From: Actinoplanes lutulentus
GTDB taxonomy: Bacteria; Actinomycetota; Actinomycetes; Mycobacteriales; Micromonosporaceae
NCBI RefSeq assembly: GCF_003259845.1
Contig: NZ_QLMJ01000015.1
Coordinates: 211,258-275,257, forward strand
DNA: 64,000 nt
Direction of reading: 5' to 3'
The notes beneath the pieces are model-generated. The model saw nothing but the letters and a program-made list of their open reading frames with translations. It made no database searches and had not been told where the DNA came from. A program made the position numbers and the translations under genes. Position 1 is the first letter of the stretch, and every line of letters begins with the position of its first letter. Positions 16,169-24,522 of the stretch are shown here, one piece after another.

Positions 16169-16999
16169 ATGACCTCGTTTCTGACCGTTGACGGCGGAAC
16201 TATCGCGTACGACGTGACCGGCGCCGGACCCCTCGTCGTCCTCGCGCCCGGGATCGGCAACGGCCGGGACGCGTACCGGTTCGTCGCGCCCCGCCTCGTG
16301 GACGCCGGTTACCGGGTCGCCGTCGCTGACCTGCGCGGCTCCGGCGAATCCAGCGCGGAGTGGCCGTCCTACAGCCGCACCGACATGGCCGGTGACCTCC
16401 TCGCGCTGATCCGGCACCTCGGTGGGCCGGCCGTGCTGGTCGGTCACTCGATCTCCGGTGGTGCGGCCACCATCGCGGCCGCCCAGGCACCCGAGCTGAT
16501 CACCGGCATCATCGAGCTGGCGCCGTTCACCAAGGCGCAGTCCTTCAAGCTCGGCGATCTGCGGCACGGGGCGTACCGGAAAGGAACGCTCAAGCTGGCC
16601 GGCACCATGCTCGGCAGCCTGTCGTCCTGGAAGGGCTACCTCGACGCCGCGTACCCGGGCAAGAAGCCGGCCGACTGGGCCGCCAACCTGGCCGGCATCG
16701 ACGCCATGCTGCGCGAGCCCGGCCGGATGAAGGCACTGACGAAGATGACCCAGTCCTCGCCGGCCGACGCCGGAGCCCAGCTCGGCAACGTACGCTGCCC
16801 GGCCCTGATCATCGAGGGCTCACTCGACCCGGACTGGGTGGACCCGCGCGCCGAGGGCGAGGCGATCGCGGCGGCCATTCCGGACGGTCTGGCCCGGCTT
16901 GAGATGATCGAAGGTGCGGGGCACTACCCGCACGTCCAGTACCCCGACGAGACGGTGGCCCTGATGCTCACGTTCCTGACGGCGCACGCGCGTGCCTAG
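16169..16999 (+). CDS. Alpha/beta-fold hydrolase
   Basis: 276 residues. Classical alpha/beta-hydrolase features are visible: LVVLAPGIGNGRDAYRF oxyanion strand, DLRGSGES, the nucleophile elbow VGHSISGG (Ser near residue 95), an Asp in IIEGSLDPDW and the final His in GAGHYPHVQYP. A ribosome-binding site GGGAGG precedes the ATG. It is first in an operon with a TetR gene that overlaps it by 8 nt. Possible activities include esterase, haloperoxidase-like or lactonase; the substrate is not evident. Confidence 0.9.
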   Translation: MTSFLTVDGGTIAYDVTGAGPLVVLAPGIGNGRDAYRFVAPRLVDAGYRVAVADLRGSGESSAEWPSYSRTDMAGDLLALIRHLGGPAVLVGHSISGGAATIAAAQAPELITGIIELAPFTKAQSFKLGDLRHGAYRKGTLKLAGTMLGSLSSWKGYLDAAYPGKKPADWAANLAGIDAMLREPGRMKALTKMTQSSPADAGAQLGNVRCPALIIEGSLDPDWVDPRAEGEAIAAAIPDGLARLEMIEGAGHYPHVQYPDETVALMLTFLTAHARA

Positions 17000-17603
17000 G
17001 GCCGGTCTGGCCCCGGACGCGGTCATCACCGCCGGCGCGGCGCTCGCCGACGAGGTGGGGCTCGCCAACCTGACCATGGCTCTGCTGGCCGAGCGGGTCG
17101 GCGTACGGACGCCGTCGCTCTACAAACACGTCGACTCCCTGGACGCGCTGCGCCGCGGCGTCGCCATCCAGGCCACCCGCGAGTTCGGCGAAGCGGTCTC
17201 CCGCGCCGCCGTCGGCCAGTCCGGCCCGGACGCGGTACGCGCGTTCGCCACCACCTATCGCCGCTGGGCCCTGGCCCACCCGGGCCGGTACGCCGCCACG
17301 GTCCGCGCACCCGGAACCAGCGCCGAGGACGAGGAGCACCGGCGGGTGAACGACGTGGTCATGCAGATCATGTACGACGTCCTCGCCGGCTTCGAGTTAC
17401 GCGGCACACACGCCGTCGACGCGGCCCGGGTGCTGCGCTCCACGCTTCACGGTTTCGCCACGATCGAGGCAGCCGGCGGTTTCGGGTTGCCCCGCGACGT
17501 CGACCGCAGCTTCGATTTCCTCGTCGAGACCCTCATCGCGGGTCTGCGGAGCGGCCCGGCCGAAGGCTCGGAGCGCCAGTTCCATCAGCCACCGGTTGCC
17601 TGA
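16992..17603 (+). CDS. TetR/AcrR regulator with WHG-type C-terminal domain
   Basis: 203 residues, GTG start overlapping the hydrolase gene. Helix-turn-helix: LTMALLAERVGVRTPSLYKH. The C-terminal domain has AFATTYRRWALAHPGRYAA and RVLRSTLHGFATIEAAGGFG, typical of WHG (TetR_C) domains. It most likely represses its own operon at the palindrome over the promoter near 16,103-16,151. Its last 71 nt overlap the convergent GyrI-like gene, so one or both C-termini are evolutionarily loose. Confidence 0.9.
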   Translation: MPRAGLAPDAVITAGAALADEVGLANLTMALLAERVGVRTPSLYKHVDSLDALRRGVAIQATREFGEAVSRAAVGQSGPDAVRAFATTYRRWALAHPGRYAATVRAPGTSAEDEEHRRVNDVVMQIMYDVLAGFELRGTHAVDAARVLRSTLHGFATIEAAGGFGLPRDVDRSFDFLVETLIAGLRSGPAEGSERQFHQPPVA

Positions 17604-18159
17604 GGATGGTGCGCCGCTTCTCCGGCGCGACCTTGCGGGCGTCGCTGAGGTAGATCTCGTGGTGGGTGCCGGTCATCCGCAGTCCCTGTCCGGGAATGAC
17701 CTCGTCGTGCAGCCGGGCGAGCACACCGGCCTCGTCGTCGAACGATCCGACGTGCAGCGTCTGCACGCACTTCCCCTCGGACAGCGTCTGCAGCCTGACC
17801 TTCTCGTCGGCCGGGACCAGGCTCGGGTCGATCCAGTCCGGGACCATCAGCATCAACGTCCAGTCCCACAGCGACTTGTCCCGCGCCGTGGTGAAGGCAT
17901 CCATGTCACCGGCCCACCACAGACCCTCCAGGGGCGGAACGACATAGTCGCGGCCGAGCTCGCGTTTGCTGAGAAACTTCATTTTGTACGCGAGGGGATA
18001 CAGCGCTTCGACCGCGGCGGCGAAGTCCGGTGAGGTGTTCGGGTCGCCATGGCCGTCGGCCATCAGATACCGCGTGTCGGGCACGTCGATCAGCCGGAAC
18101 TGGCCCTGGCGGGCTTTGTAGCCGTCAAGGGTCTTCTTGAAGTCGACCTTGTCAGTCAT
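17533..18159 (-). CDS. GyrI-like small-molecule-binding domain protein
   Basis: 208 residues. An N-terminal segment FKKTLDGYKARQGQFRLIDV and the GyrI-like core (PPLEGLWWAGDM, WTLMLMVPDWI, TLHVGSFDDE, HHEIYLSD) match proteins annotated as GyrI-like domain-containing. The fold binds hydrophobic ligands; some members act with AraC or MerR regulators or inhibit gyrase. Its start overlaps the stop of a truncated PadR-type gene (ATGA), suggesting it once formed a regulator/ligand-binder pair. The C-terminal ~23 codons overlap the convergent TetR gene. Confidence 0.8.
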   Translation of the reverse strand: MTDKVDFKKTLDGYKARQGQFRLIDVPDTRYLMADGHGDPNTSPDFAAAVEALYPLAYKMKFLSKRELGRDYVVPPLEGLWWAGDMDAFTTARDKSLWDWTLMLMVPDWIDPSLVPADEKVRLQTLSEGKCVQTLHVGSFDDEAGVLARLHDEVIPGQGLRMTGTHHEIYLSDARKVAPEKRRTILRQPVADGTGAPSLRPGRSADPR

Positions 18160-18491
18160 GGGGCACCTGGGGCTCGGTCGCTGACGCTTCTGCTACTACT
18201 CGCGAGCCATTGCCTCTCTGCCTCCAGGAGGCTCAGGGAGTAATCGAACACTTCATGGGCCGCGAACGGCATCCCCGGCTGCCGCGCGGCCCGGACCTGG
18301 GCGATCTTCGCCTCGACCTGCTCCAGCCGGGCGTGCAGCGCCGCTCGATATTGCTCCGGCGACAGCAGAGGCAGGTTGGCGACGCCGACCAGCAGCGGCA
18401 GCCGCGCGTCGGTGATGAAGGCCAGGGTCTCCTCCGTGGCGACCGCGCGGCCCTCGGCGGTGGCGTGGAAGAAATACAGGAGCTCTGTGCC
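18156..18491 (-). pseudogene. PadR-type regulator remnant, N-terminal half lost
   Basis: Directly after the stop of the ssu ATPase gene, in the same frame and with no start codon, about 110 codons read as the C-terminal domain of a PadR-family regulator: LLYFFHATAEGRAVA, LPLLVGVANLPLLSPEQYRA, a coiled-coil helix and EVFDYSLSLLEAERQWLA. The winged-helix DNA-binding half is absent. It ends in TGA overlapping the GyrI-like start. The likely history is a deletion or insertion that placed the ssu operon end inside the PadR gene. It could survive only as readthrough or untranslated sequence. Confidence 0.7.
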
Positions 18492-19208
18492 TCACGTGGC
18501 GGGGACGCCGAGCCTCTCCAGCAGGTGCCGCCGCAGGCCGCCGAAGCCCGGGTCGTCCTGGTGGCGCGGCTTCGGCAGGGTCACCTCGAACTCCTCGGCG
18601 ATGCGGCCGCCCTCCAGAACCAGAGCCCGGTCGGCCAGCAGCAACGCCTCGTCCACGTCGTGCGTCACCAGCAGCGCCGCGAATCCGTGCCGCACCCTCA
18701 ACCGCTCCAGCAGCTGCTGCATCCGCAACCGGGTCAGCGCGTCCAACGCCCCGAACGGCTCGTCCAACAGCAGCAGCGACGGCTCGCGGACCAGCGCCCG
18801 CGCCACCGCGACCCGCTGGGCCTGCCCGCCGGACAACTCGGCCGGCCAGGCGTCGCCCCGATCTTCCAGGCCCACCTCGGCCAGCGCCTCCAGAGCCCGG
18901 CGGCGCACGTCAGCGCCTCGCAGTCCCAGCGCCACGTTGTCCACGACCCGCTTCCACGGCAGCAGCCGGTGCTCCTGGAACACCACGCCGAAGTGCGAGG
19001 GCACGTCGATGGCGCCGAAAGCCGAGTCGTCCAACCCGGCCAAGGCGCGCAGCAACGTACTCTTGCCGGAGCCGCTGCCACCGAGGAGCGCGACCACTTC
19101 GCCGCGCGCGACCGTCAGGTCGGCGCCGTCCAGGACGACAGTGTCGCCAAATGATCGGTGCAGGCCGGTGACCGAGACGATCACGTCGCTTGCAGGCCGC
19201 GTCGCCAT
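18492..19208 (-). CDS. ssuB: ABC transporter ATPase, aliphatic sulfonate uptake
   Basis: 238 residues. Walker A GGSGSGKST, Q-loop VVFQEHRLLPWKRVVDNV, signature LSGGQAQRVAVARAL, Walker B LLLLDEPFGALDALTR and switch LLVTHDVDEAL are all intact. The LLPW segment is typical of the nitrate/sulfonate/taurine group. It energises sulfonate import with the permease and binding protein encoded upstream. ATG 19208 has GGAGG 8 nt before it; a GTGA-coupled alternative exists at 19184. It is the last intact gene of the ssu operon. Confidence 0.92.
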   Translation of the reverse strand: MATRPASDVIVSVTGLHRSFGDTVVLDGADLTVARGEVVALLGGSGSGKSTLLRALAGLDDSAFGAIDVPSHFGVVFQEHRLLPWKRVVDNVALGLRGADVRRRALEALAEVGLEDRGDAWPAELSGGQAQRVAVARALVREPSLLLLDEPFGALDALTRLRMQQLLERLRVRHGFAALLVTHDVDEALLLADRALVLEGGRIAEEFEVTLPKPRHQDDPGFGGLRRHLLERLGVPAT

Positions 19209-20002
19209 GCGAGGGTCCTCCGTTCCGCGATCCGGATCAGCACGTCCGAGAGCAGGCCGAGCAGGGCGTAGACGAGCAGTCCGAAAACGACCACGTCGGT
19301 CTGGGAGAACTCGCGGGCTTCCATCATCAGGAAGCCGATGCCGGTCTGTGCGTTGACCTGTTCGCCGACCACCAGGCTGAGCCAGGCCGCGCCGATGGCG
19401 AGCCGCAGGCCGAGGAAGAGCGACGGCAGCGCGCCGGGCAGCACCACGTGCCGCAGCCGCTGCCACTGGTTGAGGCCACACGTCTTGGCGGCTTCGACCA
19501 GGCGCTGGTCGATGTCGCGGATGCCGGAGTAGAAGTTGAAGTACAGCGGGAAGAAGCTGCCCAGCGCCACCAGGCTGATCTTCAGCTCCTCGCCGATGCC
19601 GACCCAGATGATCAGCAGCGGGACGAGGCCGAGGTGCGGCAGCATCCGGGCCATCTGGACGGGCGGGTCGATGGCGTTGTCGCCGAGGCGCAGCAGGGCA
19701 GCCGCGGCGCCGAGCACGAGGGCCAGGCCGCCGCCGATGGCCAGTCCGATCAGAGCCCGGGTCAGCGAGTCGACCAGGTGGACGGTCAGCGAGCCGTCCG
19801 CGGCCAGTCGCCAGCCGGTCTCCGCGACGACGCTGGGCGCGGGCATCTTCTCCGGGGAGAGCAGTCCGGTCCGCGAGGCGACCTCCCACGCCACGAGCAG
19901 CACGACCGGGCTGACCAGGCGATACCACCGTCGCTGGCCCCGGATCCGCCGGCGGAGAGGCGCCTGACGAGACACCACCGGCGGCGTAACCGTGGTGGTC
20001 AC
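19181..20002 (-). CDS. ssuC: ABC transporter permease, aliphatic sulfonate uptake
   Basis: 273 residues with six membrane spans. The cytoplasmic EAA loop that docks the ATPase is visible as VEAAKTCGLNQWQRLRHVVL and LPGALPSLFLGLRLAIG. It belongs to the binding-protein-dependent permease family of nitrate, sulfonate and taurine systems. Its start overlaps the stop of the binding-protein gene by 4 nt and its end overlaps the ATPase gene, so the three are translationally coupled. Confidence 0.92.
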   Translation of the reverse strand: MTTTVTPPVVSRQAPLRRRIRGQRRWYRLVSPVVLLVAWEVASRTGLLSPEKMPAPSVVAETGWRLAADGSLTVHLVDSLTRALIGLAIGGGLALVLGAAAALLRLGDNAIDPPVQMARMLPHLGLVPLLIIWVGIGEELKISLVALGSFFPLYFNFYSGIRDIDQRLVEAAKTCGLNQWQRLRHVVLPGALPSLFLGLRLAIGAAWLSLVVGEQVNAQTGIGFLMMEAREFSQTDVVVFGLLVYALLGLLSDVLIRIAERRTLAWRRGLQAT

Positions 20003-20952
20003 AGGTACGCCTCGTTGAACTGCCCGTCGACCCGCTCCTTGATGTTCACCGCGCCCGGGATCAGCGAAAGCTTGGTGAAGCCGTCCGCGATGACCTGCAG
20101 CTCGTCCCCGATCTCCGGAGTGATGGCGGCGAGTGGTTTCGCGCTGCGTGCCAGGGCCCGCGTCGTCGTCGGCTCGTCGATCTTCAGCTCCGGGGCGAGG
20201 ATCGTGGCGCGTTCGGCCGGGTTGGCGATGCCCCAGTCGGTGGTCGTGCGGTACTTGCCGAGGAAGTCACGGATCAGCTCGGCTTTTCCGGTCACCGCCT
20301 CCGGCGTGGCCAGGATGTACTCCCGGTTGTTCGCCAGGCCGGTGGCGTCGGCGAGCACCTGCACACCGGGCTGTTCGGCGAGCGCGAAATACGGGTCCCA
20401 GATGATCCACGCGTCGACCTGATCGGAGTCGAAAGCGGGCCGGCCCTCGGCGGGCTTCAGGTACTTGACGTTGATGTCGGTGATCGCCAGACCGGACTGC
20501 TCCAGGAGTTTGACGAGCAGCCAGTTGACGTTGGAGCCCTTGTTCAGCGCGACCGTCTTGCCCTTGAGGTCGGCGAAACTCGTGAACCCCTTTGCCGCTT
20601 TCACGAGCACGGCCTCGCCCTGAGGGACGGGTTCACTCGTACCAATGATCTTGAAATTGATCTTGCCGGCGGCGGCAAAGATAGGCGGAGCCTCGCCGGT
20701 TTGTCCGATATCGATCGCGCCGGCCTTGAGCGCCTCGGTCAGCGCCGGGCCGCTCTCGAAGAGCGACCACTCCGCGTCCGGCGCGTCGCCGCGCACCTTG
20801 GACAGGCTCAGACCGCCGAAGCGCTGGTAACCGATGCGCAGCTTGCCGGGCTCGCCGGAGCTCGCGCCGGTCGAGGAGGCGGAGTCGCCGCAGCCGGCGA
20901 GAAAGGCGGCACCCAGGGTGCCGATCAGAAGACCGCGCCGGGTTGTCGGCAT
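19999..20952 (-). CDS. ssuA: Lipoprotein substrate-binding protein, aliphatic sulfonates
   Basis: 317 residues. A signal peptide with lipobox LAGC (Cys near residue 21) anchors it to the outer face of the membrane. The SsuA/NMT1-type fold is seen in KLRIGYQRFGGLSL, DIGQTGEAPPIFAAA, VALNKGSNVNWLLVKLLEQS and DAWIIWDPYFALAE. It delivers alkanesulfonates to the SsuBC transporter. Its position between the flavin reductase gene and the permease gene confirms the role. Confidence 0.9.
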   Translation of the reverse strand: MPTTRRGLLIGTLGAAFLAGCGDSASSTGASSGEPGKLRIGYQRFGGLSLSKVRGDAPDAEWSLFESGPALTEALKAGAIDIGQTGEAPPIFAAAGKINFKIIGTSEPVPQGEAVLVKAAKGFTSFADLKGKTVALNKGSNVNWLLVKLLEQSGLAITDINVKYLKPAEGRPAFDSDQVDAWIIWDPYFALAEQPGVQVLADATGLANNREYILATPEAVTGKAELIRDFLGKYRTTTDWGIANPAERATILAPELKIDEPTTTRALARSAKPLAAITPEIGDELQVIADGFTKLSLIPGAVNIKERVDGQFNEAYL

Positions 20953-20964
20953 TTCACGACCCTT

Positions 20965-21465
20965 TCAACTGTACGGAAACAGACGCCCGAATCCGGATCG
21001 GTGAAAGACCAGCGGACCGCCGGTCTGATCGGTGCTGTGCCGCACGGCATGCAACCGCAGCAGCACGATGGTGTGGTCGCCGGCCTCGACCTCGCGGTAG
21101 ATCGTGCAGTCGAAGCTGGCGAGCCCGTCGTCGACGGTGACCGCGCCGGTCTCGGTGACCGACGCGGTGACGCCGTCGAAGCGGTGTTCGACCGGCCCGG
21201 CCAGCTGCCGGCACATCACGTCGTGGTGCGCCGCCATGATCGTCACGCCGAGATGGTTGGCCCGGCGCAGGTCGGGCCAGGTCTTCGAGGTGTTCGCGAT
21301 GGAGACCGACACCAGCGGCGGGTCCAGGCTGACCGAGGTGAACGAGCTGGCGGCCAGCCCGACCAGGACGCCGTCGACATCCGCGGCGACGGCGACCACA
21401 CCGCTGGGGAAGACGCCGAACGCCTGCCGCAGCCGGATCGGGTCGAGGTCCTGGTTGGTCCTCAT
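20965..21465 (-). CDS. Flavin reductase partner of the alkanesulfonate monooxygenase
   Basis: 166 residues from ATG 21465, overlapping the monooxygenase stop (ATGA). The flavin-reductase-like fold shows in FGVFPSGVVAVAADVDG, FTSVSLDPPLVSVSI and CTIYREVEAGDHTIVLLRL, typical of HpaC-type NAD(P)H:FMN reductases rather than of SsuE flavodoxin-like enzymes. It supplies FMNH2 to the upstream monooxygenase. The coupling and order support a dedicated two-component enzyme. Confidence 0.88.
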   Translation of the reverse strand: MRTNQDLDPIRLRQAFGVFPSGVVAVAADVDGVLVGLAASSFTSVSLDPPLVSVSIANTSKTWPDLRRANHLGVTIMAAHHDVMCRQLAGPVEHRFDGVTASVTETGAVTVDDGLASFDCTIYREVEAGDHTIVLLRLHAVRHSTDQTGGPLVFHRSGFGRLFPYS

Positions 21466-22610
21466 CGGGTGCCCGCGGCAGCGAACGGCACCCGGGCGCT
21501 GGTGCGCCGGCGTGGCCGCTCGTCCTTCCACAACCCGCGCTCGGCGAGGATCGGCAGGACACCCTCGCCGAACCAGTACGCGCCCTCCAGGTGCGGGTAC
21601 GCCGAGAGCACGAACTCCTCGATGCCGAGCGCCGCGTATTCGGCGATCCGGTCGGCGACCTGCTCGTGGCTGCCGACCAGCGCGGTGCCGGCGCCGCCGC
21701 GGACCAGGCCGACGCCGGCCCAGACGTTCGGATAGATCTCCAGGTCGCTGGTCGAGCCGTTGTGCAACGCGATCATCCGCTTCTGCCCCTCGGACTCGCT
21801 GAGGCGCAGGCCTTTCTGCACGGTCGCGATGGTCTCCGGCGGGATCCCGGCGAGCAGCCTGTCCGCTTCTGCCCAGGCCTCCTCGGCGGTGTCCCGGGTG
21901 ATGGTGTGCATCCGGATGCCGAAGCGGATCGGCCGGTCCCGCTTCTCGGAAGCGGCCAGCTCCCGGATCCAGGCGATCTTCCTGGCCACCGCGTCCGGCG
22001 GCTCACCCCAGGTCAGATAGACGTCGGCGTGCTTGGCGGCGACGATCCCGGCGGCCGGCGACGATCCGCCGAAGTAGATGTCCGGGACCGGGTCCGGGAT
22101 CTGCCCGAGCGAGGCCGCGTCGACGGACAGGAACTCGCCCGCAAAGTCGACGGTCTCCCCCGTCCACAGCCGCCGGACGATCTCCAGGAACTCGTCACAG
22201 CGCCGGTATCGGGCGTCCTTGTCCAGGTAGTCGCCGTACATCCGCTGCTCGTGGCTCTCCCCGCCGGTCACGACGTTGAGCAGCAGGCGGCCGCCGGACA
22301 TGTTCTGGAAGGTGCCGGCCATCTGCGCGGCAAGGAACGGCGAGACCACGCCGGGACGGAACGCGACCAGGAACTTCAGCCGGTCGGTGGTCTGGCTGAG
22401 CATCGCGGTGCTGAGCCAGGCGTCCTCGCACCAGGCGCCGGTCGGGGTGAGCGCGGCGGTGAAGCCGTTGTCCTCCGCGGCGCGGGCGACCTGGGTCAGG
22501 TAGGCCACGTCGGCGGGCCGCCCGGAACTGCCGGGAGCCAGGCCGTGACCGCCGCCGACCACGTGCCGGCCGTCACCGCCGTTTGTCGGCAGGAACCAGT
22601 GGAATCTCAT
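21462..22610 (-). CDS. ssuD: FMNH2-dependent alkanesulfonate monooxygenase
   Basis: 382 residues, the usual length of SsuD. Luciferase-like fold with HWFLPTNGGDGRHV at the start, FLVAFRPGVVSPFLAAQMA, LLLNVVTGGE, YLTWGEPPDAVA and FVLSAYPHLEGAYWFGEGVL at the end, all typical of SsuD. It cleaves alkanesulfonates to aldehyde and sulfite using O2 and FMNH2. It is first in the ssu operon, with AAAGGGG as ribosome-binding site. Two dyads upstream are probable sites of the LysR regulator. Confidence 0.95.
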   Translation of the reverse strand: MRFHWFLPTNGGDGRHVVGGGHGLAPGSSGRPADVAYLTQVARAAEDNGFTAALTPTGAWCEDAWLSTAMLSQTTDRLKFLVAFRPGVVSPFLAAQMAGTFQNMSGGRLLLNVVTGGESHEQRMYGDYLDKDARYRRCDEFLEIVRRLWTGETVDFAGEFLSVDAASLGQIPDPVPDIYFGGSSPAAGIVAAKHADVYLTWGEPPDAVARKIAWIRELAASEKRDRPIRFGIRMHTITRDTAEEAWAEADRLLAGIPPETIATVQKGLRLSESEGQKRMIALHNGSTSDLEIYPNVWAGVGLVRGGAGTALVGSHEQVADRIAEYAALGIEEFVLSAYPHLEGAYWFGEGVLPILAERGLWKDERPRRRTSARVPFAAAGTR

Positions 22611-22623
22611 GCGGCCCCTTTCT

Positions 22624-22659
22624 CTCTAATGCCTATAGAGTCTCTAGGCTTTAAAGAGA
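22624..22659 (-). promoter_or_regulatory. LysR-type operator region of the ssu operon
   Basis: Two adjacent AT-rich dyads lie between the LysR gene and ssuD: CTCTA-N7-TAGAG (22624-22640) and TCTCT-N9-AGAGA (22641-22659). The second fits the T-N11-A pattern of LysR-type sites. This is the only AT-rich patch in the surrounding kilobases, and its position fits activation of ssuD transcription. Confidence 0.5.
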
Positions 22660-22703
22660 AAAACAAGACCTTCTATGTACGGGTGTGCCGAACGCCCGCC
22701 CGG

Positions 22704-23615
22704 TCAGGCCGATCGCTCATCGGCTTCGGGTTCCCCGGCGGCCAGGCGCTGGATCGTCTGCTCGAAGTCCGCGATGGCCGGCGGCACCCGGTCATAGCGC
22801 CGCCGCAGCATCAGCATCAGCACCGGCGGCACCTCCTCGGCCAGCGGACGCACGGTGATCAGCCCGGCGGCGTGCAGCGGATCGCCCACGATGCTGTAAT
22901 CCGGCAGGATCGTCGGGCCGCTGCCGCTGGCGACCAGGCTCTTGCCCATCTCGGCGCCGTCGGCGGAGAACGTGTCCGGCGGCGGCGCGTCCCCGAACAG
23001 CCGCTGGGTGAGCCGGTGCATCAGATACCCGGGACGCATCGCCACGAACGGACGCTGCCGCAGGTCGGCCACGCTGACGCTCTGCTGCGCGGCGAGCGGG
23101 TCGTCGGTGCGGCAGCAGACCACAGGCACACCGTTCAGCAGCGCCGTCCGGTGCAGGGCCGCCGGGATGTCGTCACCGGGGAACACGTTGATCAGCCCGA
23201 CGTCGAGCCGGCCTTCCAGGAGGCTGTCCTGGATGTCGACCTGGAACATGGTGGCGACGTCGACGGTGGTGCTCGGATGCCCGGCGCCGAACTCGCGGAC
23301 CGCGGGCACCATCAGCGCGGACGTCCCGGCGTTGACGGTACCGACCCGGATGGTCCGGCTGCGATCACCGGCGGCCGTCTTGAGCCGTACGACCCCGGCG
23401 AGGATCTCCGCGACGATCGGCAGCAGGTCACGGCCGGCCACGCTCACCCGCGCCCCGGACCGGTGCCGTTCCAGCAGCGGCACGCCGAGTTCCCGTTCGA
23501 GGGTGCTGATCGCCTCGCTGAGCGCCGACTGCGACACGTGCAGCTGCTCCCCGGCCCGGCGCAGCGATCCGTGCTGGATGACCGCCATCAGGTACTCCAG
23601 CTGCTCCAGTCGCAC
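22704..23615 (-). CDS. LysR family regulator of the ssu operon
   Basis: 303 residues from GTG 23615, chosen because GGAGGAG lies 9 nt upstream and the protein then begins exactly at the winged helix. DNA-binding region: MAVIQHGSLRRAGEQLHVSQ and SALSEAISTLERELG. The substrate-binding domain follows from ~90. It is codirectional with, and directly upstream of, ssuD, like Cbl/CysB-type regulators of sulfur-starvation genes. It likely activates ssu genes when sulfate or cysteine is scarce; the effector is inferred, not seen. Confidence 0.88.
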   Translation of the reverse strand: MRLEQLEYLMAVIQHGSLRRAGEQLHVSQSALSEAISTLERELGVPLLERHRSGARVSVAGRDLLPIVAEILAGVVRLKTAAGDRSRTIRVGTVNAGTSALMVPAVREFGAGHPSTTVDVATMFQVDIQDSLLEGRLDVGLINVFPGDDIPAALHRTALLNGVPVVCCRTDDPLAAQQSVSVADLRQRPFVAMRPGYLMHRLTQRLFGDAPPPDTFSADGAEMGKSLVASGSGPTILPDYSIVGDPLHAAGLITVRPLAEEVPPVLMLMLRRRYDRVPPAIADFEQTIQRLAAGEPEADERSA

Positions 23616-23709
23616 TCTCGGCGTCTCCTCCCCCGCGATCTCCCCCGCCGCGAGCGTACGCGGCCCGCCCATATGATCTTGCACTTCGACGGGGGCGGGA
23701 GATTCCACG

Positions 23710-24522
23710 GTGCCGAGACGACTGCTCGATCTTCTCTGCGGATGCCTCATGGCGGTCATCGCCGGCGCCTGGCTCGGGTCGGCGGCCGCGCTGATCGCCT
23801 GGCACCGGACCGCGCCCGCGCTGCCGGACAAGGCATGGGGCGAGGCGTTCACCAGGGCGCTGATCCCGGACGCCCGCGACGTGGAGATCACCCTGATCCC
23901 GCAGATCGCCGAGTACGAGGAACGGTCGGTGCAGGAGGAGAGGTTCGGGTTCGCCTTCTTCGGCGGCGACGACTACTACGCCGGGCAGCTGATCATCGAG
24001 GCACACGCCGCGTTCCCCGAGGCGGACCCGGTGCTGGCCCAGTGGGGCTGGGAGAACATCACCCGCCTTCCCGACGGCGATGTGCAGGCCTTCGCGACGG
24101 ACTGGACGCTGTGGATGACCCGTCTTTACGCCGACGATGAGACGATCGAGATCAGCGTCTATCGGCGTACCCCTGAAGTGGTCGTATGGGTGACCTCCGC
24201 GGCCTGGCTGGCCGGCGCGGGTTGGGGTTTCGCTGTCGGCAGGCGCGCCGGTGCCACCACGCTCGGCCGCTGGGGCCTCGGATTGTCGGCGCCCGCGGGA
24301 ATCCTCTCCACCATGGTGATCGGATTCCAGGCGTTCAACGGCGCCGACGTCATGCCCGCCATCCCGTGGGATCCTTACATGTACTGGGGACCGCGCCCGT
24401 TGAGCATCGTCGGACTGGTTCTGCTGTTGTCCGTGGTCGTCAAGTGGGTAGGTAGGTCTGGTGCTCGCATCGATGGAGGCCGTCCGGCGGCTGATGGACC
24501 TGCGGCACCGTGGCCGGGCTGA
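23710..24522 (+). CDS. Membrane protein of unknown function
   Basis: 270 residues from GTG 23710. An N-terminal hydrophobic helix (~8-32) is followed by a ~125-residue polar domain (ALIPDARDVEITLIPQIAEY, DYYAGQLIIEAHAAFPEAD) that probably lies outside the cell, then three C-terminal spans (~155-180, 190-215, 230-245). No known family. Its 3' end overlaps the start of the phosphatase gene by 62 nt, suggesting cotranscription; it may be the sensory input for that phosphatase. Confidence 0.7.
   Translation: MPRRLLDLLCGCLMAVIAGAWLGSAAALIAWHRTAPALPDKAWGEAFTRALIPDARDVEITLIPQIAEYEERSVQEERFGFAFFGGDDYYAGQLIIEAHAAFPEADPVLAQWGWENITRLPDGDVQAFATDWTLWMTRLYADDETIEISVYRRTPEVVVWVTSAAWLAGAGWGFAVGRRAGATTLGRWGLGLSAPAGILSTMVIGFQAFNGADVMPAIPWDPYMYWGPRPLSIVGLVLLLSVVVKWVGRSGARIDGGRPAADGPAAPWPG

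Noticed and set aside
17533..17603. 71-bp overlap of convergent TetR and GyrI-like genes as a sign of a frameshift
   Set aside because: Both proteins have complete core domains before the overlap; only their variable C-terminal tails are affected.
21591..24140. Very long plus-strand open frame (849 codons)
   Set aside because: It runs antisense through ssuD, the LysR gene and part of the membrane-protein gene, has low-complexity Arg/Gly/Asp-rich content and no ribosome-binding site; it is a by-product of high GC.
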